Shown in pieces: positions 51,097-59,420 of a DNA stretch of 64,000 bases. A program made the translations under genes and the position numbers. Location: the NCBI GenBank assembly GCA_034928535.1, contig JAYFOV010000017.1:1-64000 (forward strand), read 5' to 3'. The notes under the pieces were generated by a model. That model ran no database searches. It was given only the letters and a program-made list of their open reading frames with translations, and was not told where the DNA came from. The DNA comes from CAXXOK01 sp001604115. Lineage in GTDB: Bacteria; Bacillota; Clostridia; Christensenellales; Aristaeellaceae. Every line of letters starts with the position of its first letter. Positions within the stretch are counted from its first letter, which is position 1.

Positions 51097-53355
51097 CTAG
51101 GTATCCAGTCCTGTGCGGTAGGTTTCGCCAGCATGCAGCAGCACCGGCTGCCCAAGAATATCCATTGTTACCGTTTCTCCTGCAAGATGCCGAACCCAGA
51201 TGCCCTGCGCACTCACCTGACAGTGCAGTTGTGCGCCGCGGTAGTGCAGCGGGAATCCATACCCCTGCCAGCCCGGAGGCAGCATCGGTGCAATGGATAG
51301 GCCGTTACCGTCCAGCATAATGCCTGCGAAGCCGCGCAGGATGGTCAAGTACGCCCCGCCCATGTTGGCTGTATGAAGCCCGTCCCGCGTGTTGCCGTGG
51401 GCATCATCCACATCCAGCGCTACCGTTTCCTGAAACAATTGCAGCGCCTCCGCAGGCATGTGCAGCCGCGCCGCCATCATGGCAAACACACAGCGCGAAA
51501 GGGATGAATCATGCGTGGTCACCTGTTGGTAATAGGCATAGCTGCGGCGCACGGTGTCCACATCGGCCGTGCCGGGAAACAGCAGGTGCGCCAGCACCGT
51601 ATCCGCCTGTTTACATACCTGATAGCGGTACAGGTACAGCGGATGGTAATGCAGCAAAAGCGGGAAGCGTTCCTTTGGGATCGCCGCCAGATCCAACCGT
51701 TGCTTAAGCAGGAAAGAATCATCCTGCGGGCTGATGCCAAGCGCGCTATCCACCGGGAAATACATCCTGTCCGCAGCTTGTGCAAACGCGATCAGTTCTG
51801 CGTCCGTAAGCCCGGTGTCTCTCCGGAGTAAGACATCTTTCCCCTGCACCGCCAGGGCGTTTACCACCCGCACAGCCCCACGCAGATTATGCTGCGCCGT
51901 CGCGTTAGTGTAGAAGTTGTTGTTCACCAGACAGGTGTATTCATCCGGTCCCGTCACACAGTCGATGCGGAAACCATCTGCTTCCATGTGCCCCAGTTGA
52001 AGCCACATGCGTGCGGTTTCCACCAACACCGCCGCGCCGTATTCGGCCATAAAGGTCACATCGCCTGTCGCGTCCCAGTACTGCAGGAAAGCATAGGCAA
52101 TGTCTCCGTCAATGTGGTATTGCGCGCTCCCCGCCGGAAAATAGGCGGAGCACTCATCCCCGTTGATGGTGCGCCACGGGTACAACGCACCCTGCGCAAT
52201 GCCAAGCAACCGGGCGTTTTCCCGCGCGCGGGGCAGGGTTTGGTAGCGGTACAGGAGCATCTGGCGCACTTTTTCCGGGTTCGTCCACAGGAAAAACGGT
52301 GCCACATAGATTTCACTGTCCCAGAAGGTATGGCCTTCATAGCCCTCGCCGCTCAAGCCCTTGGCGGCCACGTTGCTCACGCCGTCCTCCCCGGTGGATT
52401 GGAGCAGCTCGTATAGGTTAAAGTCCATTGCCTGCTGGAGCCGCGTATCTCCATCGATGGTAACGCGTGCATGGTGCCAAAAATCACGCAGGTAAGCCGT
52501 CTGCGCCGCCTGAAGCGCTTCGGCACCCATAGTCTGGCATTGTGCCAGCCCGTCACGGGCGGCCATGGCCGGGCTGTGCACGCGGCGGCTGTCCGCATAG
52601 TAGGCATACTGGACTAGCTCCACGCTTTCGCCGGGGTTCAGCGCACCTGAAAAGCAGGCGGTGGTCGCCGTCTGGGTTTTGGTGAAGTCTGGCTGCAACG
52701 AGCATTGGTATGCAACGCGGCACGCCACGGAGAGCCCGGAGCGGAGCGTTTCCGCTAAGGCATAGGCCTGGCCGCCCTCCAAACCGACCTCGCGCACCGC
52801 AAGGCAACGGTGCGGCTCCGCCGCCACACGCGGATCTCCCGCCGCCGCATGGTTGCGGACATCAGCATTCAGGATCGCGCTCAGGCTGATGGCGCCGGAA
52901 AAATCCTCGGACACGACTCGGTAGCGCAGCAGAAACAGCCCTTTTTGCACAAAGCTGACCATGCGAGTCACCGCCACACGGAGCGTGCCGTGCTTGGTTT
53001 GCCAACGGCAGGTACGCCGGAGCAATCCGTTCTCCATGTCCAGCGTTTGGCGGCGCTCCGTCACCTCCGGTGCAAACATGGAAAATGCCATGTCCGCGGC
53101 CGTGAAGCGGATGGTCTGCGCGTCCGGCAGGTTCACCATTACCTGTTGCGTCTCCGGAAATCCGTACAACTTCTCGCCGTAGCGGACATCCTTGACTTCG
53201 TAGAAGGCATTGATGTAGGTGCCGCGAATGCTGTCCACCCCCGCTGCCGCGCCCTCTTCCGGCGCGGCGCGAACGCCCAGGTAGCCATTTGCTGCGTGGT
53301 ACAGGGTTTCCAGGCGTGCAAAATTCTCACGCGCCCAGGTATGCGTCATGTTCAC
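51097..53355 (-). CDS. GH65 glycoside phosphorylase
   Basis: This 752-residue enzyme belongs to glycoside hydrolase family 65. The catalytic acid is Glu472 in VTGPDEYT. FWDSEIYVAPFFLW, the phosphate-site region THDSSLSRCVFAMMAARLH and KQADTVLAHLLFP are present, so it is very likely a phosphorylase (kojibiose, nigerose, trehalose or maltose), giving beta-glucose 1-phosphate plus a sugar. There is no signal peptide, and it sits beside a sugar importer. A beta-phosphoglucomutase gene, common in such loci, is not in the window. The start is GTG at 53355 with GGAG eight bases upstream; an ATG six bases later is less well placed. The exact disaccharide cannot be read. Confidence 0.9.
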   Translation of the reverse strand: MNMTHTWARENFARLETLYHAANGYLGVRAAPEEGAAAGVDSIRGTYINAFYEVKDVRYGEKLYGFPETQQVMVNLPDAQTIRFTAADMAFSMFAPEVTERRQTLDMENGLLRRTCRWQTKHGTLRVAVTRMVSFVQKGLFLLRYRVVSEDFSGAISLSAILNADVRNHAAAGDPRVAAEPHRCLAVREVGLEGGQAYALAETLRSGLSVACRVAYQCSLQPDFTKTQTATTACFSGALNPGESVELVQYAYYADSRRVHSPAMAARDGLAQCQTMGAEALQAAQTAYLRDFWHHARVTIDGDTRLQQAMDFNLYELLQSTGEDGVSNVAAKGLSGEGYEGHTFWDSEIYVAPFFLWTNPEKVRQMLLYRYQTLPRARENARLLGIAQGALYPWRTINGDECSAYFPAGSAQYHIDGDIAYAFLQYWDATGDVTFMAEYGAAVLVETARMWLQLGHMEADGFRIDCVTGPDEYTCLVNNNFYTNATAQHNLRGAVRVVNALAVQGKDVLLRRDTGLTDAELIAFAQAADRMYFPVDSALGISPQDDSFLLKQRLDLAAIPKERFPLLLHYHPLYLYRYQVCKQADTVLAHLLFPGTADVDTVRRSYAYYQQVTTHDSSLSRCVFAMMAARLHMPAEALQLFQETVALDVDDAHGNTRDGLHTANMGGAYLTILRGFAGIMLDGNGLSIAPMLPPGWQGYGFPLHYRGAQLHCQVSAQGIWVRHLAGETVTMDILGQPVLLHAGETYRTGLDT

Positions 53356-53360
53356 GGGTG

Positions 53361-54224
53361 TTACTCCTTCACCGCGCCGGACGTGATGCCGGATACGATC
53401 TGTTTCTGGAATAAGAGCACTATGGCCAGCGTGGGAATGACCACGATGATGGTCGCCGCGGTAATTTCACCCCACAGAATGGAAAACTGTGTGCGCAATG
53501 CGTTGATGGCGACCGGCACCGTGTGGTATTCCTTTTGGGAGTTGAGCGTCAGGGTGAGCAGGTACTCATTCCACGCGGCGATGAACGTCATGATGGCGGT
53601 GGTGAACACGCCCGGCGCCGCCATGGGGAAGATGACCCGCCATAGCGTTTGCCATTGGGAGCAACCGTCGATCTTGGCAGCCTCCTCCACGGAAAGCGGG
53701 ATGCGCTTGAAGTGCGCCACCATGATCCACACCGCCGAGGGCAACGTAATGGTGGAATACGCCATCGTGACCCAATAGCTGTTTAGCATCCTGAGCTGGA
53801 AAAACATATTGAATATAGGCCCTACCACGATCATTTGCGGAAACATGGATATGCCCAGTATCAAGGCCATGAGCGCCGTTTTGCCCCGGAAGTGGCACCG
53901 CGCGATCACATAGGCGCTCATAGAGGCCACCAGCACCACATACCCTGTTGTGATGCCGCTGACCAGCAGGCTGTTGAGCACTGCGCTCAGGATGCCTTTT
54001 TGCACCACAGTCACATAGTTGCCGGCAGTCGGCTCCGCCGCGATGATGCGGAAAGCCGTTTGCGCGCCGTAAATCTCGCTGCCGGGCTTGAAGGACGTGA
54101 TCAGTACCCATAGGAAAGGGAACAGGTTGACCGCGATAAAACAGAGGATGAGCACCCACATGATCGCATGCCCCATGCTGCGGCGATCCTGTGCTTGCTG
54201 GCGTTTCGGCTGCAGTGTTGTCAT
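53361..54224 (-). CDS. Sugar ABC transporter permease (MalG type)
   Basis: This 287-residue membrane protein has six segments. It carries the EAA loop EEAAKIDGCSQWQTLWRVIFPMAAP near residue 200 and the typical C-terminus KQIVSGITSGAVKE. It is the second permease of the importer that feeds the GH65 enzyme. GGAGGG lies before the ATG. It follows the MalF-type permease by 11 bases and precedes the phosphorylase gene by five bases. No ATPase gene is present in this cluster. Confidence 0.9.
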   Translation of the reverse strand: MTTLQPKRQQAQDRRSMGHAIMWVLILCFIAVNLFPFLWVLITSFKPGSEIYGAQTAFRIIAAEPTAGNYVTVVQKGILSAVLNSLLVSGITTGYVVLVASMSAYVIARCHFRGKTALMALILGISMFPQMIVVGPIFNMFFQLRMLNSYWVTMAYSTITLPSAVWIMVAHFKRIPLSVEEAAKIDGCSQWQTLWRVIFPMAAPGVFTTAIMTFIAAWNEYLLTLTLNSQKEYHTVPVAINALRTQFSILWGEITAATIIVVIPTLAIVLLFQKQIVSGITSGAVKE

Positions 54225-54235
54225 CCTTGCCCCTC

Positions 54236-55438
54236 CTATTCCCGTATCAGTTCGGCGCCGAGCACCTTGACATACACAAAGGCAATGGCTGCCACCATCA
54301 GGAACATTGCCACCACTATCACCGATCCGTAGCCGTAGTTGCTCTGCCCGATCATCATTTTATAGGCATAGATCGACAGCGTTTCCGGCGTTCCTTTTGT
54401 GAGTACCGCTATCAGGTCGTATACACGGAACGCATCCAAGGTGCGGAACAGCAGCGCCACCAGCATGCTGGGCTTGAGCAGCGGCAGCGTGATGCTGGTA
54501 AAGGTGCGCACTGCGCCCGCGCCGTCGATTGCGGAGGATTCGTACAGTCCCCGGTCAATCACCTGCAACCCGGCCAACAGCAGGAGCGCCATATACGGGG
54601 TGGTTTTCCAGACATCCGCCAAAATGGCGCTGAACATGGTGCCCCCGGCCGTGGTCAGCAGTAGCTCCGGTGAGGCGATCAACCCCAGCCGGTGGAACAC
54701 CATAGCAACTACGCCGCTGGTACCGTCGTACAGATAACACCAGATGAGCGCCGATACCGCCGTGGGGATCGCCCATGGAATCAGCGCCGTGGTGCGCACC
54801 ATGCCAATGCCCCGGATGGCCTTGTCCATAATCAGGGCCAGCGCCATACCCAGCACCAACTCGATGGCAACGGAAATCGCGGTAAATACAAACGTATTGC
54901 CCACCGCCTGCCCAAAGCGCGCATCGCCGCCCAAACGGCCATAGTTCTCCAGGCCGACGAAGTTGCTGCTGACCAGGCAGGTTTCCATTTCATCAAGCAG
55001 TTGCGGGCCGTGGGTCACAATGCGCAGGTCCGGGTATGTATCTGCAAGGCGGGTCAGGAGTGCCCGCGTATCCGAAAGCAGCGATTGAATGGCCTCCCCC
55101 GTCGCGGCTGGCAGCGCCACCGTGCGTTCCCCGCCCGAGTACAGCGCGCTTTGCGCCGCCATGGTTTCCGACAGCGCGGTGAGCGCAGGCTTGTCCGCAT
55201 CGCCGACGGCCTGGGCGTCCCGCTTCAGGTAGTGCACAAAATAGTCACAGTCCTCCGCATACAGCGCCGCGTTGAGCGTTGCGCCTGTGTAAAGACTGTT
55301 TTTCGCCTGATTGTTGGTTTGGTAATCAAACAGCGTATAGACGAACGACGAGGCGATCGGGAACAGCGAAAAAACCATGACCAGCAGCAATAGCGGCAAT
55401 ACAAAAAGGAATTCTTTCCACGTCATCCGGCGCTGCAT
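54236..55438 (-). CDS. Sugar ABC transporter permease (MalF type) with external insertion
   Basis: This 400-residue membrane protein is about 110 residues longer than usual. After the first segment (FLFVLPLLLLVMVFSLFPIA) an additional domain at about residues 45-160 is inserted before the normal FVGLENYGRL. It is likely outside the membrane, as is the P2 loop of Escherichia coli MalF. The EAA loop ESSAIDGAGAVRTFTSITLPLL near residue 300 is intact. The ATG at 55438 has GGAGG eight bases upstream. The 303-base gap to the binding-protein gene contains a terminator and no gene. Confidence 0.87.
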   Translation of the reverse strand: MQRRMTWKEFLFVLPLLLLVMVFSLFPIASSFVYTLFDYQTNNQAKNSLYTGATLNAALYAEDCDYFVHYLKRDAQAVGDADKPALTALSETMAAQSALYSGGERTVALPAATGEAIQSLLSDTRALLTRLADTYPDLRIVTHGPQLLDEMETCLVSSNFVGLENYGRLGGDARFGQAVGNTFVFTAISVAIELVLGMALALIMDKAIRGIGMVRTTALIPWAIPTAVSALIWCYLYDGTSGVVAMVFHRLGLIASPELLLTTAGGTMFSAILADVWKTTPYMALLLLAGLQVIDRGLYESSAIDGAGAVRTFTSITLPLLKPSMLVALLFRTLDAFRVYDLIAVLTKGTPETLSIYAYKMMIGQSNYGYGSVIVVAMFLMVAAIAFVYVKVLGAELIRE

Positions 55439-55696
55439 GACTTTCACCTCCAGGGTTTGTTTGCGGGCTTGCATCCAGACGCCATAGTGCTGTGGCGGTG
55501 ACCCAGCCATGCGTGCCCTTCATATGCGATGCTGCGTTCCCATCGCGGCTGCCAATGCCGAGCCATGCTATGCCGGTTGGGAAAGCGTTACATTTCAAGG
55601 CTTCTTAAACCGAAGGATGCGCTTCGCTGTCAGGAAACACCCGAAAAAAGCTGGCCTGCCACCGACCTGGGCTGCATGAATGGTATCCAGATATGG

Positions 55697-55733
55697 GAAA
55701 GGCCGCCGGGCGCCTCTGCGCCCGACGGCCCAA
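55697..55733 (-). terminator. Hairpin between binding protein and permease genes
   Basis: A 13-bp stem (55701-55713 with 55718-55730, one G-T pair) is followed on the minus strand by TTTCC. It may partly terminate transcription, giving excess binding protein. Confidence 0.7.
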
Positions 55734-55741
55734 AGGTTGCG

Positions 55742-56932
55742 TCAGTTCGCCAGTGCAGCCTCCACAGCCGCAACAGTCGTGTCAATGTCCGCGCTGCCGC
55801 TCAGGAAGGGGTAAATCGCCTGCTGGAGCGCATCAGAAACCTTGGCGTATTCCGCACTCACCGGACGGGCAATGGTGGTTTTGAGTGCATTCTGGAATCC
55901 CACCATGCTCAGACGATCATCCGCGGAGGTGATGCGTTCATCCGTCAGCATCTTGTTCAGCCCAGGCAGATAGCCGCCCTGCTGGCTCATGATCAGCTGC
56001 CCTTCCTCGCTGTTGAGGAACTGCATGAAGGCAAAGGCGCCTTCGGGGTTGGCGCTGTTTTTGTTGATGGACAGCAGCCAGCCACCAACGGTGGAGCCGC
56101 CGGGCAGGGGCGCGACCGCGACCTGATCGGTGGTGATGGTGCCTTCGCTCTTGATGGCGCCCCACTGATACGGCCAGTTGCGGGCAAACACGCTCTCGCC
56201 TTTGATAAAGCTGTTGGCAGTTTCGCCCTCGGTGTAGTTGAGGATGTTATCCGGCGTGGCTTTGGCGTCGATGAACTGCTTCATGGCTTCCAGGCCGCCT
56301 TTGATGTCCGTCCAGTTGGCGGTAAACTCGTTGGCATTGCAAATCAAGCCCTCGTACAGCGCACTCTGGAACACGATGCCCGTGGTGGTGCCGCCCTGCC
56401 CGGCATAGGTTTCCGCCATGGCCAGCAGATCGGCCAGCGTATAATCCCCTGCGACAAGCTTGGCCGCATCGGCTTCGCTCACAATATCGGTGCGGAAGTA
56501 CAGCAGTCCCAGATCAGGGAAGAAGGGCAGCACATACTGCTTGCCGTTGTACGTGCCCGACGCCATGGAACCCGCATTGAAATCCGCGGCGTTCAATCCG
56601 GCATCTTCCAGCATCATGTCCAGCGGAAGGATGTACCCGGACGCGGCAAACTCGCCCGCCCATACCACATCCAGGGAAAGCACATCGTAATCCGCGCTGC
56701 CGGCCTTCAGGGAGGTGGTCAGCTGCTCGCGCATGGCGCCGGAATCGTTGGTCATGTCCACCCATTCCACCCGATAGGCATCCTGAGAGGCGTTGAAGGC
56801 ATCGACCACTGCCTGCGTTGCAGGGGTGGAGTCCGCCTGTGCGGCCAATTTGATGGTAACCGGCTCCGCCAAAGCGAGGCCTGTGCTCAGTGCAAGCGCG
56901 ATGGTCAAAAGAATCGCCAGCAATTTTTTCAT
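55742..56932 (-). CDS. Sugar ABC transporter solute-binding protein (family 1)
   Basis: This 396-residue exported protein has a signal peptide (KKLLAILLTIALALSTGLALA, cleavage before EPVTIK) and no lipobox cysteine. The mature part is a family 1 sugar-binding protein similar to ThuE/trehalose-maltose types: LKAGSADYDVLSLDVVWAGEFA, LPFFPDLGLLYFRTDIV and GGWLLSINKNSANPEGAFAFM. It would deliver an alpha-glucoside to the two permeases downstream for cleavage by GH65. GGAGGGTACATCC precedes the ATG. It is divergent from the AraC-family gene, its likely regulator. Confidence 0.9.
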   Translation of the reverse strand: MKKLLAILLTIALALSTGLALAEPVTIKLAAQADSTPATQAVVDAFNASQDAYRVEWVDMTNDSGAMREQLTTSLKAGSADYDVLSLDVVWAGEFAASGYILPLDMMLEDAGLNAADFNAGSMASGTYNGKQYVLPFFPDLGLLYFRTDIVSEADAAKLVAGDYTLADLLAMAETYAGQGGTTTGIVFQSALYEGLICNANEFTANWTDIKGGLEAMKQFIDAKATPDNILNYTEGETANSFIKGESVFARNWPYQWGAIKSEGTITTDQVAVAPLPGGSTVGGWLLSINKNSANPEGAFAFMQFLNSEEGQLIMSQQGGYLPGLNKMLTDERITSADDRLSMVGFQNALKTTIARPVSAEYAKVSDALQQAIYPFLSGSADIDTTVAAVEAALAN

Positions 56933-57031
56933 GGATGTACCCTCCTACTCAATTCGTCCTGTTGGCAGGGAGCGTTGCCCTGTCTGTTCTCTGTGGTACC
57001 AGCATACCGGAATCTCGAGTTCCCGTATTTC

Positions 57032-57062
57032 ATATTTCCGATTTATATGTTATATTTCTGAT
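57032..57062. promoter_or_regulatory. Direct-repeat operator between the AraC gene and the sugar operon
   Basis: ATATTTCCGAT (57032-57042) and ATATTTCTGAT (57052-57062) are direct repeats matching at 10 of 11 positions, with 20-base spacing (two helical turns). AraC-type proteins usually bind such repeats. They lie just before the AraC gene and within reach of the divergent binding-protein promoter. Confidence 0.6.
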
Positions 57063-57092
57063 ATCCACATGCAACATCTGGGAGGTGATCCC

Positions 57093-58283
57093 GTGGATGA
57101 GTACGAGCTGGCGCAAAGGGCGCGCTATGTGCATTATACCACACGCATCCCGGTTTTCTGGTACCGCGAAACACGGCTGATCTCCACCCTGCCGGAGCAC
57201 CCCTCCCTGACCGCCACTGTGCTGGCTGAGGAAGGCGCGCCGCTATCCGGCCTCACGCTGGATGTTACGGGCACGGGCAGTGTGCTGACAGTGGAAAACG
57301 CCTATGCCGAGCGATTTTTCTGCCTGCGGCTGGAAGGCGGCGATTTGCTCCTGCTTGGCCCCTACTGTCCGGACACCTTTACCCAAAGTGATGTTTTGCA
57401 GATGATCCGTTCCCTGCGTTTGCCCCTGCGCAAGCAGGAGCAGCTCACGGCGCATTATGCCGCCCTCCCGCGCTTCACAGAAATGAACGCCTACTACATT
57501 GGCCTGCTGTTGCAGCGTACCCTCTCCGGTGAGGGGGAATCCCCAGTCGCGCCTGTGGATCTGCCCAGCGATGAAGAGCTGGCACAGCGGTTTTATCAAA
57601 ACACCTACCGCAACCGCATGCAGATGTTTCAGCACCCGCCATACTTTTTTGAGCAGGAGATTACCCGGCAGATCATCGCGGGGGACAGGGAACGCGCCAT
57701 GCAACTGCTGGCCGAGCTAAACCGCCTGACCCGCGCCACCCTGGCGGATAACCCCCTGCGCAGCCTGAAAAACTCCCTCATCGCCTCCGTGACCCTGTTC
57801 ACGCGCGCAGCCATTCAGGGCGGCGTACCCAGCGACGAAGCTTTTACCATGAGCGATAGTTTCATCCAGACTATTGAAATGCAAAATGATGTGCGGCTGC
57901 TCTCTTCCATTGAGGAGGCGATCATCCAGCGTTTTATCCAGCGTGTGGAGCGCTACCGCCTCAAGCGCTATTCCCGGCTGGTGCGTGATACCATTGCCCG
58001 GGTGGATGAGCGCCTGTCCGAGCCCTTGAGCGTGCGCCAACTCGCCAGCCACCTGGCCGTACATCCGGATTATTTGAGCAAGCGCTTCAAGCAGGAAACA
58101 GCTGAGGCGCTGCACACGTACATCCTCCGCCGCCGCGTGGAGGAAGCCGCGCATTTCATGCGCTACAGTGCCGATCACATCACGGACATCGCATCCTTCT
58201 ACCAGTTTTCCTCCCAGAGCCATTTCACCTCGGTTTTCAAGAAATATATGGGCTACACCCCGCAGCAGTACCGCAATCTGTAG
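57093..58283 (+). CDS. AraC-family transcriptional regulator
   Basis: This 396-residue protein has a C-terminal double helix-turn-helix of the AraC/XylS family (about residues 295-396; LSVRQLASHLAVHPDYLSKRF and ITDIASFYQFSSQSHFTSVF, ending YMGYTPQQYRNL). The N-terminal 280 residues are a ligand or dimerisation region of the long type common in Clostridia. The start is GTG at 57093. It is preceded by GGAGGTGATCC, an 11-base match to the 16S rRNA 3' end, but spaced so that initiation fits this codon. It is divergent from the GH65/sugar import genes and probably activates them. Confidence 0.88.
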   Translation: MDEYELAQRARYVHYTTRIPVFWYRETRLISTLPEHPSLTATVLAEEGAPLSGLTLDVTGTGSVLTVENAYAERFFCLRLEGGDLLLLGPYCPDTFTQSDVLQMIRSLRLPLRKQEQLTAHYAALPRFTEMNAYYIGLLLQRTLSGEGESPVAPVDLPSDEELAQRFYQNTYRNRMQMFQHPPYFFEQEITRQIIAGDRERAMQLLAELNRLTRATLADNPLRSLKNSLIASVTLFTRAAIQGGVPSDEAFTMSDSFIQTIEMQNDVRLLSSIEEAIIQRFIQRVERYRLKRYSRLVRDTIARVDERLSEPLSVRQLASHLAVHPDYLSKRFKQETAEALHTYILRRRVEEAAHFMRYSADHITDIASFYQFSSQSHFTSVFKKYMGYTPQQYRNL

Positions 58284-58293
58284 CCGGGCAGCG

Positions 58294-58333
58294 GCAAAGC
58301 ACCCTGGGAGCATATGCTCCCAGGGTGCTTTGC
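58294..58333. terminator. Perfect 40-bp palindromic bidirectional terminator
   Basis: Arms 58294-58313 and 58314-58333 are exactly complementary. It lies between the convergent AraC gene (+) and pstS (-) and likely terminates both. Confidence 0.85.
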
Positions 58334-58361
58334 GCCGATGGTTTAAGGGTTGCCGCTTTGC

Positions 58362-59204
58362 TTAGAGTGCTTCCCACTCGGTCACTTCGCCGGTAAAGAT
58401 CTGGCGACTTTGCTCCACTTCCAGATTTTCGATGGCATTGGCTTGGTTCACGATCACGGCAATGCCGTCCATCGCAACCACCGTGGGGATCAGGCCTGCT
58501 TCCAGCTCGCTGTCTTTGAGCTGGCGGCTAGCCATGCCGATGTCAAAGGTGCCGTCGATAGCGCCCTGCATGCCGGTGGTGCTGTCGCTGATCTGCACTT
58601 CGATCTCCACATCCGCATGGATGGCCTTATAGGCTTCGGCAAGCTTTTCCATCAACGGGCCCACGGAGGAGCTGCCGCCGACAACGATCTTGCCTGCCAC
58701 AGGAGCCGCCGTGTAGGGCGCAGCTTCCAGCTCCACATACTTGTTGCCCAGCACGATTTGCTGGCCTTCAGCGCTCAGGATCCAGGCGATGAAGTCCTTG
58801 GCGGTATCGCTCAGGCCTTCCTTGACGGCAATATTGAAGGGACGGGCAACGCTGTAGGTGCCGTTTTTCACATTTTCAGGAGTCGCTTCCACACCGGCCA
58901 CTGTCACGGCCTTGACGGTGTCGCCCAGCGAGCCCAGAGAAATGTAGCCGATCGCGTTCTCGTCGCTCTCCACAGTGGTAATCACCTGCGCGGTGTTGTT
59001 CTGGATCACGGCGTCTTCATAAGTGTGGTCTACCTTTTTGCCGTCGGCATCCTTGGCTTCGACACCCGTCAGTTCCACAAACGCGCCGCGCGTGCCGCTG
59101 CCGGCTTCACGGCTCACCACAGTGATCTCGGTGGCGGCCATAGCGCCGCCCACAATGCCCATAACCAGCGCGATGCTCAGCAGGATACCCATTACTTTCT
59201 TCAT
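58362..59204 (-). CDS. pstS: Phosphate-binding protein PstS, apparently circularly permuted
   Basis: This is a 280-residue exported protein with a signal peptide (1-23, GGAMAATE) and no lipobox. In ordinary PstS the order is N-terminal GSTSVxPL lobe, DIGMSSR, then SREAGSGTRGAF and the AEGQ end. Here ITVVSREAGSGTRGAF comes first (27-42), then GYISLGSL (87-93) and LSAEGQQIV (143-151). A linker (about 155-171) follows, then GKIVVGGSSSVGPLMEKL (171-188), DIGMASRQ (221-228) and GEVTEWEAL at the very end. All phosphate-site motifs are therefore present, in swapped order. It lies divergent from pstCAB with Pho-box-like repeats between. The ATG at 59204 fits the signal peptide; an ATG at 59213 is too close to GGAGG. 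Confidence 0.88.
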   Translation of the reverse strand: MKKVMGILLSIALVMGIVGGAMAATEITVVSREAGSGTRGAFVELTGVEAKDADGKKVDHTYEDAVIQNNTAQVITTVESDENAIGYISLGSLGDTVKAVTVAGVEATPENVKNGTYSVARPFNIAVKEGLSDTAKDFIAWILSAEGQQIVLGNKYVELEAAPYTAAPVAGKIVVGGSSSVGPLMEKLAEAYKAIHADVEIEVQISDSTTGMQGAIDGTFDIGMASRQLKDSELEAGLIPTVVAMDGIAVIVNQANAIENLEVEQSRQIFTGEVTEWEAL

Positions 59205-59240
59205 GATGGTCATTTCCTCCCTTTTCTTTGGCTCGTGCAT

Positions 59241-59295
59241 AGCATACATCGGCATTGTTAAGCCACAATGCTCGCAAGGTTAAGAGTATGTAAAA
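59241..59295 (-). promoter_or_regulatory. Pho-box-like promoter of pstS
   Basis: On the minus strand TTTACA, TTAACC and TTAACA start at 59294, 59283 and 59261, with spacings of 11 and 22 bases. This matches the 11-base period of PhoP/PhoB boxes. A -10 element TATGCT (complement of 59241-59246) follows five bases after the last repeat unit. Confidence 0.7.
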
Positions 59296-59327
59296 TCCGG
59301 CGTATCCCCACACTGCTTTTTAAGGAA

Positions 59328-59391
59328 TGTACACGATTTTACACGGATTTAACACGGCACATACGCACCCCTAACACGGCAACGCTATCCT
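59328..59391 (+). promoter_or_regulatory. Pho-box-like promoter of pstCAB-phoU-phoBR
   Basis: GTACACG (59329), TTACACGG (59339), TAACACGG (59350) and TAACACGG (59372) recur at 10, 11 and 22 bases. TATCCT at 59386-59391 is a suitable -10 element, and no -35 consensus is present, as expected for a PhoB/PhoP-activated promoter. Confidence 0.72.
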
Positions 59392-59420
59392 TATTGATGT
59401 ACGAAAGCGAGGCGGATTGG

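Noticed and set aside
58294..58333. 40-bp perfect palindrome as a recombination or attachment site
   Set aside because: It lies exactly between two convergent gene ends, so a bidirectional terminator explains it.
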